Positions 11,246 to 18,777 of a stretch of 22,535 nucleotides of DNA are shown here, piece after piece. Source of the DNA: a virus; IMG/VR virus record IMGVR_UViG_3300031841_000394, positions 1 through 22,535 of that record; one strand, given 5' to 3'. Numbering within the stretch: the first letter of the stretch is position 1; every line of letters starts with the position of its first letter. A program made the translations under genes and the position numbers. The notes under the pieces are model-generated. The model searched no databases. It saw nothing but the letters and a program-made list of their open reading frames with translations, and was not told the origin of the DNA.

Positions 11246-11707
11246 ATGGACCCAGTTACAATTATTGGTGGGGCTACTGTAGCATTTAACGCCCTCAAGA
11301 AGGGATTTCAGGTAGGTAAAGACCTACAGGATATGTCAGGACAACTTGCTCAATGGGCAGGTGCTATGAGTGACCTATCTTATGCAGAGCAAAAAAATAA
11401 AAATCCCCCTTGGTGGAAAGCTCTTAATGGACAGTCAGTTGAAGCTGAAGCATTAGAAATATTTACAGCTAAGAAAAAAGCTGAAGCAATGCGTAAGGAA
11501 CTCAAAGACTGGATTAGTTTTAGTATGGGTCCATCTGCATGGGATGAACTTGTAGCTACCGAAGGTAGAATACGTAAACAAAAGAAAGAGCAAGAGTATC
11601 GTAAAGCTGAAATACAGGAAGCTATTATTACATGGACAGCTACTGGCTTATTGTTAGCTTCAGGTATTGGTGCTCTTATACTTATAGCGTGGTTAATAAA
11701 TGGCTAA
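11246..11707 (+). CDS. C-terminal tail-anchored conserved phage protein (153 aa)
   Basis: The N-terminus (MDPVTIIGGATVAFNALKKG) is followed by LQDMSGQLAQWAGAMSDLSY and NKNPPWWKALNGQSVEAEAL, a pattern familiar from marine phages. A long charged helix (KKKAEAMRKELKDWISFSMG, then RIRKQKKEQEYRKAEIQEA) leads to one membrane segment at about 129-150. The protein should sit in the inner membrane with a large cytoplasmic part. Its closeness to the lysis genes and the two-helix protein makes a role in lysis or membrane control possible; it is not shown. Confidence 0.72.
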   Translation: MDPVTIIGGATVAFNALKKGFQVGKDLQDMSGQLAQWAGAMSDLSYAEQKNKNPPWWKALNGQSVEAEALEIFTAKKKAEAMRKELKDWISFSMGPSAWDELVATEGRIRKQKKEQEYRKAEIQEAIITWTATGLLLASGIGALILIAWLING

Positions 11708-11945
11708 AGCAAAGTCACAACAAAGTCTTGATAAGTGGACTAAACAAAAGTGGAGAACCAAAAGCGGTAAACCTAGTGCTAAAACTGGTGAACGTTATCT
11801 TCCTACTGCGGCTATTAAGTCTCTTAGCAGCAGTGAGTATGCAGCTACAACCAGAGCTAAACGAAAAGGCACGAAGGCAGGTAAGCAGTTTGTGGCTCAA
11901 CCTAAAAATATTGCAGAAAAAACCAGACGGTTTCGGAGGACATAA
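11700..11945 (+). CDS. DUF5872-like basic protein (81 aa)
   Basis: The sequence contains SLDKWTKQKWRTKSGKPSAK, TGERYLPTAAIKSLSSSEYA and ATTRAKRKGTKAGKQFVAQP, motifs of a family seen in phages and giant viruses (I believe DUF5872). It is basic, cytoplasmic and of unknown function. It overlaps the previous gene by 8 bases and the next by one, inside a tight operon. Confidence 0.75.
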   Translation: MAKAKSQQSLDKWTKQKWRTKSGKPSAKTGERYLPTAAIKSLSSSEYAATTRAKRKGTKAGKQFVAQPKNIAEKTRRFRRT

Positions 11946-12274
11946 TGGTAGTAGACTTTGATATTGATGGTGACGGAAAAATCACAGCAGAAGAAGTAGC
12001 AATGAAAGAACGTATGCTTGAGATAGAGCTACGTGAAGAAAAAGCAGAATCGCAAAAGTTTATGGCTTGGGTAGCTATGGGCATGATGATTATTTTCACT
12101 GTGTTTTTATTTACTCCCCTAATGTCAGATTCTAGAGTAAATGCCCTTGCAGATTTGCTTGGGCTATTTTATATCGCACAAACTGGTGTGGTAGCAGCAT
12201 ACATGGGTGCAACAGCTTATATGGCAGGTAAACCTATGGGCAATAAGGTAGCAATGAAAAAGGACATGAGATAA
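11945..12274 (+). CDS. EF-hand membrane protein, holin candidate (109 aa)
   Basis: Residues 6-17 (DIDGDGKITAEE) form a textbook EF-hand calcium loop, with Asp at positions 1, 3 and 5 and Glu at 12. A charged helix follows, then two membrane segments at about 40-60 (MAWVAMGMMIIFTVFLFTPL) and 71-92 (LLGLFYIAQTGVVAAYMGAT), and a basic tail. GGAGG lies 5 bases before the ATG. The two-helix membrane topology, small size and position ahead of the endolysin and spanin genes make it the best holin candidate in the window. Calcium binding could set activity or assembly. Both are inference from family-like layout. Confidence 0.75.
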   Translation: MVVDFDIDGDGKITAEEVAMKERMLEIELREEKAESQKFMAWVAMGMMIIFTVFLFTPLMSDSRVNALADLLGLFYIAQTGVVAAYMGATAYMAGKPMGNKVAMKKDMR

Positions 12275-12816
12275 TGAGAATACGAAGACCAAGAAGAACA
12301 CCAAGTACAAGAGGCGGTAGAGTAATAGGAACTCCTAGAGCTAGAAGAAGAAGAAAAGGTCCATTAGACCTTAAAACAAGAGCAGATCAACTAATAAAAG
12401 CTTATCAAACAAAAGCTCGTTCTGATAAAGCATCTAAAGCTCGTTCAACTCCAACTCCTAAAGCACCTATTAAAAAAACTAAACCAACTTTACAAACAAC
12501 TATGCCTCCAGTAAAAAGAAGAAGAAGACCTGATGTACGTCCTACTAAACTAGGCGGCACCACAGGCGGTACATCAGCTTCTAAAGCTGCAAGTGCAAAT
12601 TCTGCAGCAGGTCAGGCACAAGTACAAAAATTAAAAGAAGCAATGAAGAAGAAGTATGCTTCTGATAGAGCAAGTAAGGCTCGTTCTACTGGCACTCCTA
12701 AAGCACCTACCAGAAGAACTAGAACAGCAATATCACCTACAAGAAGTACGCCTACTTCTGTTCGTAAATCACGTAGACCTACAGTGCGTACTCGTACCCC
12801 AATGAGGAGAAGATAA
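12274..12816 (+). CDS. highly basic repeat protein (180 aa)
   Basis: The protein is dominated by Arg, Lys, Ser, Thr and Pro, with almost no hydrophobic core. Two matching units (SDKASKARSTPTPKAP at residues 50-65 and SDRASKARSTGTPKAP at 130-145) lie exactly 80 residues apart, each preceded by a short helix. The composition resembles histone H1 tails or protamines, suggesting DNA or RNA condensation, perhaps of packaged DNA. It is cytoplasmic or virion-internal. The start overlaps the upstream stop by one base, as does its stop with the next gene. Confidence 0.72.
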   Translation: MRIRRPRRTPSTRGGRVIGTPRARRRRKGPLDLKTRADQLIKAYQTKARSDKASKARSTPTPKAPIKKTKPTLQTTMPPVKRRRRPDVRPTKLGGTTGGTSASKAASANSAAGQAQVQKLKEAMKKKYASDRASKARSTGTPKAPTRRTRTAISPTRSTPTSVRKSRRPTVRTRTPMRRR

Positions 12817-13421
12817 TGGTTAGTAGAGTAAGAATACCAAAAGGAAGACGTAGACCATCAGGAAAAAAAGATGCCGAAGATAAAGCTAGAAGGAAAATTC
12901 TTGAACAGTTTATTAGAGGTATTAGACAAAAACCTGGAGGTACTAAACCTAAACCTAAGGCAGTACCAAAAGGTACAAAAACTGGACCTGCGGTAAAAGG
13001 GAAAATGTCAACAAGACCAAAAAAACCTGATTATTTGACAAGGCCAAAACCAAAAAGACCTTCACGGCCTATAACTGGACCAACCCCAAAAACTAGACCA
13101 CCTAATTTACCTACAAAGCCAGACAAAGGTATGCAAGGTTTGCTTGAACAGAGGCCAAAAAAGAAAAGAAAACCAATAGATCCTAAAGCTCTCCCTGGTG
13201 GAGGAACTACAGTTAACCCAGGTACAAGACCTAAGAGACCTGTAGGAAGAAAACCTAGCAAAAGACCAACTCCTTCTAGACCAACTAGAGATCCAATTAG
13301 ACCAAAACCAAAAAGACCTACAAGAAAACCACCTACACGTAGACCAAGTAGGAGACCTAGAGGAATGATGGACGCTATACGAAGAGGCATGAGAGGCATA
13401 AGAAAAGGATCACAAAGATAA
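12816..13421 (+). CDS. Pro/Lys/Arg-rich low-complexity protein (201 aa)
   Basis: After a basic helical start (DAEDKARRKILEQFIRGIRQ) the protein becomes Pro/Lys/Arg/Thr-rich and disordered, with repeated RPKPKRP and KPPTRRPSRRP units, and ends in a short helix (MMDAIRRGMRGIRKGSQR). It is among the most basic proteins in the window, next to the similarly charged 180-aa protein. The pair may bind nucleic acid. No known domain. The opposite strand is also open for 122 codons, but that is a by-product of the base composition. Confidence 0.7.
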   Translation: MVSRVRIPKGRRRPSGKKDAEDKARRKILEQFIRGIRQKPGGTKPKPKAVPKGTKTGPAVKGKMSTRPKKPDYLTRPKPKRPSRPITGPTPKTRPPNLPTKPDKGMQGLLEQRPKKKRKPIDPKALPGGGTTVNPGTRPKRPVGRKPSKRPTPSRPTRDPIRPKPKRPTRKPPTRRPSRRPRGMMDAIRRGMRGIRKGSQR

Positions 13422-13891
13422 TGACTTTTAGATTAAGCCAACGATCAATGGATAAACTTGAAGGTGTCCATCCAGATATGACAGCAGTAGTTGAACGAGC
13501 CATTCAACTAACAGAGGTAGACTTTGGAGTTACACAAGGTGTACGTACTTTAGAAGAACAGAAAGCCAATGTAGCTGCAGGACGATCACAGACAATGGCG
13601 AGTAAACATTTGTTACAGGACGATGGGTTTAGCCATGCAGTAGACGTGGTAGCCTATGTAGGTCCAGATGTATCATGGGAACTGAATCTTTATGATGATA
13701 TATGTGACGCCTTTAAACAAGCAGCCGAAGAAGTAGGTTGTGCTATTAAATGGGGAGCAGCATGGAGTGAAGGTGACATTCGTACATACGAAGGTACATC
13801 AGAAGACGCTATGATGGCATATGTAGATTTGCGTAGATCACAAGGCCGTAGACCTTTTATTGATGCACCTCACTTTGAACTGATGATGTAA
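13421..13891 (+). CDS. M15-type endolysin (L-Ala-D-Glu / D-Ala-D-Ala peptidase fold)
   Basis: The protein matches Peptidase_M15_4/VanY-like phage endolysins. Zinc ligands read as His63 in SKHLLQDDGFSHAVD, Asp75 in AVDVV and His151 in DAPHFEL. Upstream are the family-typical FGVTQGVRTLEEQKANVAAG and downstream WGAAWSEGD. At 156 residues it is the bare catalytic domain, with no signal peptide, so it needs a holin to reach the wall, where it would cut peptide stems. It is followed directly by the spanin gene. The start overlaps the upstream stop by one base. Confidence 0.9.
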   Translation: MTFRLSQRSMDKLEGVHPDMTAVVERAIQLTEVDFGVTQGVRTLEEQKANVAAGRSQTMASKHLLQDDGFSHAVDVVAYVGPDVSWELNLYDDICDAFKQAAEEVGCAIKWGAAWSEGDIRTYEGTSEDAMMAYVDLRRSQGRRPFIDAPHFELMM

Positions 13892-14244
13892 TGAGATGGT
13901 TACTACTCGCTCTATTCTTATCTTCTTGTGGTTTGAGTACTCTGCTACCGCTAGGAGGATCAGGCGGTCCTACAGTAAATTCTAATGCACAGATAGGTGC
14001 AGAGAATAGACAGGCGGTAATGTCTGTAGAACAAACTGAAGAAGTTACAGCAGGTAGAGATATAATAACTACAGAAGTTTTAAAAGAGGTAGAAACAGGT
14101 ATGGTTGAAAAACTCAATATTCAAAACATACCACCTTGGGTAATGATCTTATTGTTACTAGGATGGTTATTACCAACACCTACAGAAATAGGCAGAGGCA
14201 TACTTAACTTTGTTCTATTATTATTTGGAAGATCAAAACTATGA
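13891..14244 (+). CDS. probable unimolecular spanin (lipoprotein with C-terminal membrane segment)
   Basis: The N-terminus MRWLLLALFLSSC is a lipoprotein signal with lipobox LSSC (Cys13). The middle (GAENRQAVMSVEQTEEVTAG, then RDIITTEVLKEVE) is a soluble periplasmic stretch, and PPWVMILLLLGWLLP (about residues 81-95) is a membrane segment, with a second hydrophobic part near the end. An outer-membrane lipid anchor plus an inner-membrane anchor in one chain is the layout of u-spanins, which fuse the inner and outer membranes in the last lysis step. Its place right after the endolysin supports this. A different envelope protein is possible. Confidence 0.72.
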   Translation: MRWLLLALFLSSCGLSTLLPLGGSGGPTVNSNAQIGAENRQAVMSVEQTEEVTAGRDIITTEVLKEVETGMVEKLNIQNIPPWVMILLLLGWLLPTPTEIGRGILNFVLLLFGRSKL

Positions 14245-14612
14245 CAAGAGCACTAACAGAAAAACAACAAAAGCTATTGGCTGTACTGTTTGACGAAGCA
14301 GGTGGAGACATTGTGACCGCAAAGAAACTTGCAGGATACTCTGATACTACATCATCTGCTGAAGTAGTGAAGTCACTTAAAGAAGAAATACTAGACGCAA
14401 CGCAGACTTACATGGCACGTAATGCACCTAAAGCTGCAATGTCTATGGTGGGTGCATTGTATGATCCTACGGAGTTAGGTATTCGTGATAAAATGCAAGC
14501 TGCCAAAGAACTACTTGATCGTACAGGTCTAGTAAAAACAGAAAAGATGCAAGTAGAAGCAAAGGGTGGTGTAATGCTAATGCCACCTAAACAAATGGAT
14601 GACGATGACTAA
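14241..14612 (+). CDS. terS: small terminase subunit
   Basis: The N-terminal half holds a helix-turn-helix (AKKLAGYSDTTSSAEVVKSL) of the terminase small-subunit type, and the C-terminal half has GIRDKMQAAKELLDRTG, a motif typical of TerS proteins, then a short acidic tail. It would recognise the pac/cos site and feed DNA to TerL. Length (123 aa) is near the lower end for the family. It overlaps the spanin stop by four bases (ATGA). The call rests also on its position two genes before TerL. Confidence 0.75.
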   Translation: MTRALTEKQQKLLAVLFDEAGGDIVTAKKLAGYSDTTSSAEVVKSLKEEILDATQTYMARNAPKAAMSMVGALYDPTELGIRDKMQAAKELLDRTGLVKTEKMQVEAKGGVMLMPPKQMDDDD

Positions 14613-15030
14613 ACCTCTACAAAAGTGGAAGTTACCCCAACCAACCGACATAAAAGAAGACAACGAATGGATTGCTATTCCACGTATATCAAGAACAATA
14701 CCATTCGGATATGAAATAGATAAGGACGATCCTGATATACTTCAGCCTGTTGAGCACGAACTTGACATGCTTGAAGAGGCAAAGAAATATCTAAAACAGT
14801 ATTCATATCGTGAGGTTGCCAATTGGCTATCTAGAAATACAGGTCGATCTATATCTCACGTAGGACTCAAGAAACGGTTGGACAATGAGCGAAGAAGAAA
14901 AAACAAAGTTGGAAGCCTACGCAGATGGGCAGACTATGCGAAAAAGGCAATCGCCAAAGCGGAGGAAATTGAAAACAAACGCCTCGGTGCGAAAGCCCTT
15001 GAAGAAGAAAGCTACCCCAAAGCAAGTTAG
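14605..15030 (+). CDS. helix-turn-helix protein preceding TerL (141 aa)
   Basis: The start ATG 14605 (MTKPLQKWKLPQPTD) or the in-frame ATG six bases earlier both lie inside the end of terS. Residues about 70-100 (KYLKQYSYREVANWLSRNTG, then RSISHVGLKKRLDNERRRK) form a likely helix-turn-helix, followed by a basic helix. Marine phages often carry such a protein just before TerL, where it may be an accessory packaging or DNA-recognition factor. The last 146 bases are read in a second frame as the N-terminus of TerL. Confidence 0.7.
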   Translation: MTKPLQKWKLPQPTDIKEDNEWIAIPRISRTIPFGYEIDKDDPDILQPVEHELDMLEEAKKYLKQYSYREVANWLSRNTGRSISHVGLKKRLDNERRRKNKVGSLRRWADYAKKAIAKAEEIENKRLGAKALEEESYPKAS

Positions 15031-16456
15031 TATTGTTGAGGAAATTCCTGTTGAGGAACAGCACAACATTATTTTCAAACCCAATGAAGGTCCACAGACA
15101 GATTTTCTAGCTGCAGGTGAACGAGAAGTTTTATATGGTGGCAGTGCAGGTGGTGGCAAGTCGTATGCAATGTTAGCAGATCCTTTAAGATATATGGGTC
15201 ATCCTGAATTTTCAGGTCTATTACTACGGCATACAACAGAAGAACTTAGAGAGCTTATATTTAAATCACAAGAAATGTACCCTAAAATTTGGAAGGGTAT
15301 TAAGTGGTCTGAACGAAAGATGCAGTGGACTGCGCCCTCTGGAGCGAGGTTGTGGATGTCCTACCTAGACAGGGAAGATGATGTCCTGCGCTACCAAGGT
15401 CTAGCGTTTAGTTGGATAGGCTTTGACGAGTTGACTCAATGGCCCTCACCATTCGCATGGAACTACATGCGCTCTCGTCTACGGTCCACTGCAACCGACT
15501 TACCAGTGTATATGAGAGCTACCACTAACCCAGGAGGTAGAGGACATCACTGGGTAAAGAAAATGTTTATTGATCCTGCACCTGCAGGTAAAGCATTTGA
15601 AGCACGAGACTTAGAAACAGGAGAAGTTCTTAAATATCCTGCAGGTCACGAGAAAGCAGGTAAGGCACTATTCAAACGTAGGTTTATACCTGCACGACTA
15701 TCAGACAACCCATACTTGTCTACACAAGGTGACTATGAAGCAATGCTACTGTCACTGCCAGAACAACAACGTAGACAACTACTAGAGGGTGACTGGGATA
15801 TAAAAGAAGGTGCAGCCTTTACAGAGTTTGACAGAAACATACATGTAGTCGAACCATTTAAGATACCAAATAACTGGGTTAAGTTTAGAGCATGTGATTA
15901 TGGATATGGTTCTTATAGTGCTGTTGTGTGGTTTGCCGTTGCGCCTGATGAGCAACTTGTGGTATATAGAGAACTGTACGTCAGTAAAGTACTAGCTACA
16001 GATTTAGCTGATATGGTTCTTGACCTAGAGGCACAGGACGGAAATATTAAATATGGAGTACTGGATAGCTCTTTATGGCATAAGCGTGGCGATACAGGTC
16101 CAAGCCTTGCGGAGCAGATGATAAGCAGAGGGTGTAGATGGCGTCCTTCAGATAGATCAAAAGGCTCTCGTGTAGCAGGTAAAAATGAAATACATAGACG
16201 ATTACAAATAGACGAATTTACAGAAAATCCTAGATTAGTATTTTTTAATACGTGCACTGAAATTATATCGCAACTACCTGCAATACCTTTAGATAAAAAA
16301 AATCCAGAAGATATTGATACACATTCAGAAGACCACTTGTATGATGCGTTAAGATATGGTATAATGTCAAGACCAAGGTTTAGTATATTTGATTATGATC
16401 CACATGGAACAACATCAATGGGTATGCGAGTAGCAGATGCAACATTCGGTTATTAA
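14885..16456 (+). CDS. terL: large terminase subunit (ATPase and nuclease)
   Basis: The N-terminal ATPase has Walker A GGSAGGGKS (residues 85-93), Walker B WIGFDE (177-182) and a TNPGG coupling motif (214-218). The C-terminal RNase-H-type nuclease shows Asp338 (RACDYGYGS), Asp394 (GVLDSSLW) and Asp487 (EDHLYDALRYG). It cuts concatemers and drives DNA into the prohead through the portal. Length 523 aa is normal. The start is uncertain: ATG 14885 gives a long basic N-terminus overlapping the previous gene by 146 bases; ATG 14936 is an alternative. The first clearly conserved segment begins near residue 60 (IIFKPNEGPQTDF). Confidence 0.95.
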   Translation: MSEEEKTKLEAYADGQTMRKRQSPKRRKLKTNASVRKPLKKKATPKQVSIVEEIPVEEQHNIIFKPNEGPQTDFLAAGEREVLYGGSAGGGKSYAMLADPLRYMGHPEFSGLLLRHTTEELRELIFKSQEMYPKIWKGIKWSERKMQWTAPSGARLWMSYLDREDDVLRYQGLAFSWIGFDELTQWPSPFAWNYMRSRLRSTATDLPVYMRATTNPGGRGHHWVKKMFIDPAPAGKAFEARDLETGEVLKYPAGHEKAGKALFKRRFIPARLSDNPYLSTQGDYEAMLLSLPEQQRRQLLEGDWDIKEGAAFTEFDRNIHVVEPFKIPNNWVKFRACDYGYGSYSAVVWFAVAPDEQLVVYRELYVSKVLATDLADMVLDLEAQDGNIKYGVLDSSLWHKRGDTGPSLAEQMISRGCRWRPSDRSKGSRVAGKNEIHRRLQIDEFTENPRLVFFNTCTEIISQLPAIPLDKKNPEDIDTHSEDHLYDALRYGIMSRPRFSIFDYDPHGTTSMGMRVADATFGY

Positions 16457-16466
16457 GGAAAAATAA

Positions 16467-18626
16467 ATGGCAGAAGATAACGAAGTATTTATTGAAGACG
16501 ATGCAGTAGTTCTTGAAGATACAGAAAACTCAGTAGAGGAAGATGCAGATACATCTAAAATAATTCCATTTATTATGGAACGATATAATCGTGCAGAAGA
16601 TTATCGTAGACAAGACGAAGAACGTTGGTTAAAAGCATATAGAAACTATCGGGGTATATATGGTCCTGACGTTCAGTTTACTGAAGCAGAAAAATCTCGT
16701 GTATTTATTAAGGTAACTAAAACTAAAACACTTGCGGCATATGGACAAATTGTAGATGTACTGTTTGCAAAAAATGCGTTTCCTTTAACAGTTGATCCAA
16801 CAGAACTTCCAGAAGGGGTAGTAGAAAATGTCTCTTTTGATCCTGCTTTACCTAAAGAATTACAGGAAGATAAAAAAAGCGAACCAATATCGCCTTATGG
16901 TTTTAAAGGTGACGGTAAAGAAATGCCTAAAGGCGCTACGATTAAAACATTACAAGAATCATTAAATCCAGAATTACGTGAAAAGTTAGAACCTATTGAA
17001 GGAATAAAAGAAGGTACAGGTGGTACACCCACTGCAGTTACATTTAGTCCTGCTATGATTGCAGCAAAAAAGATGCAAAAGAAAATACAAGATCAACTTG
17101 ATGAATCTTCTGCATCTAAACATTTACGAAGCACTTCATTTGAAATGGCATTGTTTGGCACAGGTGTAATGAAAGGACCATTTGCTGTAGACAAAGAATA
17201 TCCTAGTTGGGACGATGAAACAGGAGAATACTCGCCTACATTTAAAACAATACCACAAGTATCCCATGTATCTGTTTGGAATTTTTATCCAGACCCAGAT
17301 GCTAACAATATAGAAGAAGCACAGTATGTAATAGAACGACATAAACTATCTCGTTCACAAATGCGTAATCTAAAGAAACGTCCATACTTTCGTTCAGCAG
17401 TTATTGACGAAGCTATATCTTTAGGAGAAAACTACGACAAAGAATATTGGGAAGATGATTTAGCTGATTATGCACCAGAACACGGTATTGAAAGATTTGA
17501 AGTTCTTGAGTACTGGGGTATGTGCGATGTTAAAATGCTTGAAGAACAAGGTGTAGATATACCTAATGAACTTTCTGACATGGATGAACTACAAGCAAAT
17601 ATTTGGATTTGTAATAATAAACTATTACGTATGGTTCTTAATCCATTTAAACCTGCACGTATTCCGTACATGGCTGCACCATATGAACTAAATCCATACT
17701 CATTCTTTGGTGTAGGTATTGCTGAAAATATGGACGATACACAGACACTTATGAATGGCTTTATGCGTATGGCTGTAGATAATGCTGTATTGTCAGGCAA
17801 CTTGCTGATAGAGGTAGATGAAACTAACTTAGTCCCAGGACAAGACCTATCAGTATATCCAGGGAAAGTGTTCAGAAGACAAGGTGGTGCTCCAGGGCAA
17901 GCTATCTTTGGCACTAAGTTTCCAAATGTTGCAGGTGAAAATTTACAGCTATTTGATAAGGCACGAGTACTAGCAGATGAATCTACAGGTTTTCCTTCTT
18001 TTGCTCATGGACAAACTGGAGTACAGGGTGTAGGTAGAACTGCTAGTGGTATTAGTATGTTAATGGGTGCAGCTAGTGGCACAATTAAAAATGTTATTAA
18101 AAATGTAGATGATTATTTATTACGTCCACTAGGAGAAGGACTGTTTAGATTTAACATGCAGTTTGACTTTGATCCTGAAATTAAAGGTGATCTAGAAGTT
18201 AAAGCACGTGGAACAGAATCTCTTATGGCTAACGAGGTACGTAGCCAAAGACTTATGCAATTTTTGCAAGTATCGTCTAACCCTGCACTTGCACCATTTG
18301 CTAAGTTTCAGTATATTATTCGTGAGATTGCAAAGTCTCTTGATCTTGACCCTGACAAAGTTACCAACAATATGAATGAAGCTGCTATTCAAGCTGAACT
18401 AATGAAACAGTTTCAACAAGAACAACAGCAACAACAAAAAGAAGCAGGAACAGAACAAGGTGGACCTGCAGGGGCTAACCCAATGGACCCAACAGGGGCA
18501 GGTGGTGGAAACATAGGCACAGGCCAAGCACCAACACCGCAAGAACAAGGATTTAGTGGAAATGCAGGACAGGGAGCACCTGAACAAGCTCAAGGGGTTG
18601 GTGAGCAACCACTCCCAATGGGATAA
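16467..18626 (+). CDS. portal protein, P22-like
   Basis: The 719-residue protein has the general pattern of P22-type portals: an N-terminal helical part (RYNRAEDYRRQDEERWLKAY, RNYRGIYG), a wing region with FYPDPDANNIEEAQYVIERH, FFGVGIAENMDDTQTLMNGF, and the conserved stem-region motif HGQTGVQGVGRTASGISMLM, followed by long helices. The C-terminus is Gln-rich then Gly/Pro-rich and probably disordered or barrel-like. It forms the dodecameric ring at one capsid vertex through which TerL pumps DNA. It follows TerL by 10 bases with an AAGGA site. Length suits P22-like rather than HK97- or T7-type portals. Confidence 0.85.
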   Translation: MAEDNEVFIEDDAVVLEDTENSVEEDADTSKIIPFIMERYNRAEDYRRQDEERWLKAYRNYRGIYGPDVQFTEAEKSRVFIKVTKTKTLAAYGQIVDVLFAKNAFPLTVDPTELPEGVVENVSFDPALPKELQEDKKSEPISPYGFKGDGKEMPKGATIKTLQESLNPELREKLEPIEGIKEGTGGTPTAVTFSPAMIAAKKMQKKIQDQLDESSASKHLRSTSFEMALFGTGVMKGPFAVDKEYPSWDDETGEYSPTFKTIPQVSHVSVWNFYPDPDANNIEEAQYVIERHKLSRSQMRNLKKRPYFRSAVIDEAISLGENYDKEYWEDDLADYAPEHGIERFEVLEYWGMCDVKMLEEQGVDIPNELSDMDELQANIWICNNKLLRMVLNPFKPARIPYMAAPYELNPYSFFGVGIAENMDDTQTLMNGFMRMAVDNAVLSGNLLIEVDETNLVPGQDLSVYPGKVFRRQGGAPGQAIFGTKFPNVAGENLQLFDKARVLADESTGFPSFAHGQTGVQGVGRTASGISMLMGAASGTIKNVIKNVDDYLLRPLGEGLFRFNMQFDFDPEIKGDLEVKARGTESLMANEVRSQRLMQFLQVSSNPALAPFAKFQYIIREIAKSLDLDPDKVTNNMNEAAIQAELMKQFQQEQQQQQKEAGTEQGGPAGANPMDPTGAGGGNIGTGQAPTPQEQGFSGNAGQGAPEQAQGVGEQPLPMG

Positions 18627-18777
18627 CTTTGAAAAGTATTTAGATACTTTAATAGATCAACAACACAGAGTAATGGAACAGTCTGATAATATCGTGTCAG
18701 TGCATAGAGCACAAGGTGCGGTATATCAATTACGTAGACTTAAACTACTTAGAGATGAGGTACTAAAAAATGTATGA
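18562..18777 (+). CDS. small conserved helical protein after portal (71 aa)
   Basis: The protein is all-helical (LVSNHSQWDNFEKYLDTLID, then RAQGAVYQLRRLKLLRDEVL), a pattern shared by small proteins next to portals in marine phages. Its first 65 bases overlap the portal C-terminal tail in another frame. ATG 18562 or a GTG six bases earlier are both possible, with AAGGA about 9-10 bases upstream of the ATG. A role in head assembly or packaging is likely from position only. Its end overlaps the next gene by 8 bases. Confidence 0.68.
   Translation: MQDREHLNKLKGLVSNHSQWDNFEKYLDTLIDQQHRVMEQSDNIVSVHRAQGAVYQLRRLKLLRDEVLKNV

Noticed and set aside
13031-13399. Open frame of 122 codons on the minus strand
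   Set aside because: It is the complement of the Pro/Lys/Arg-rich gene; the Gly/Leu/Val-rich product is a by-product of codon composition and has no ribosome site context.
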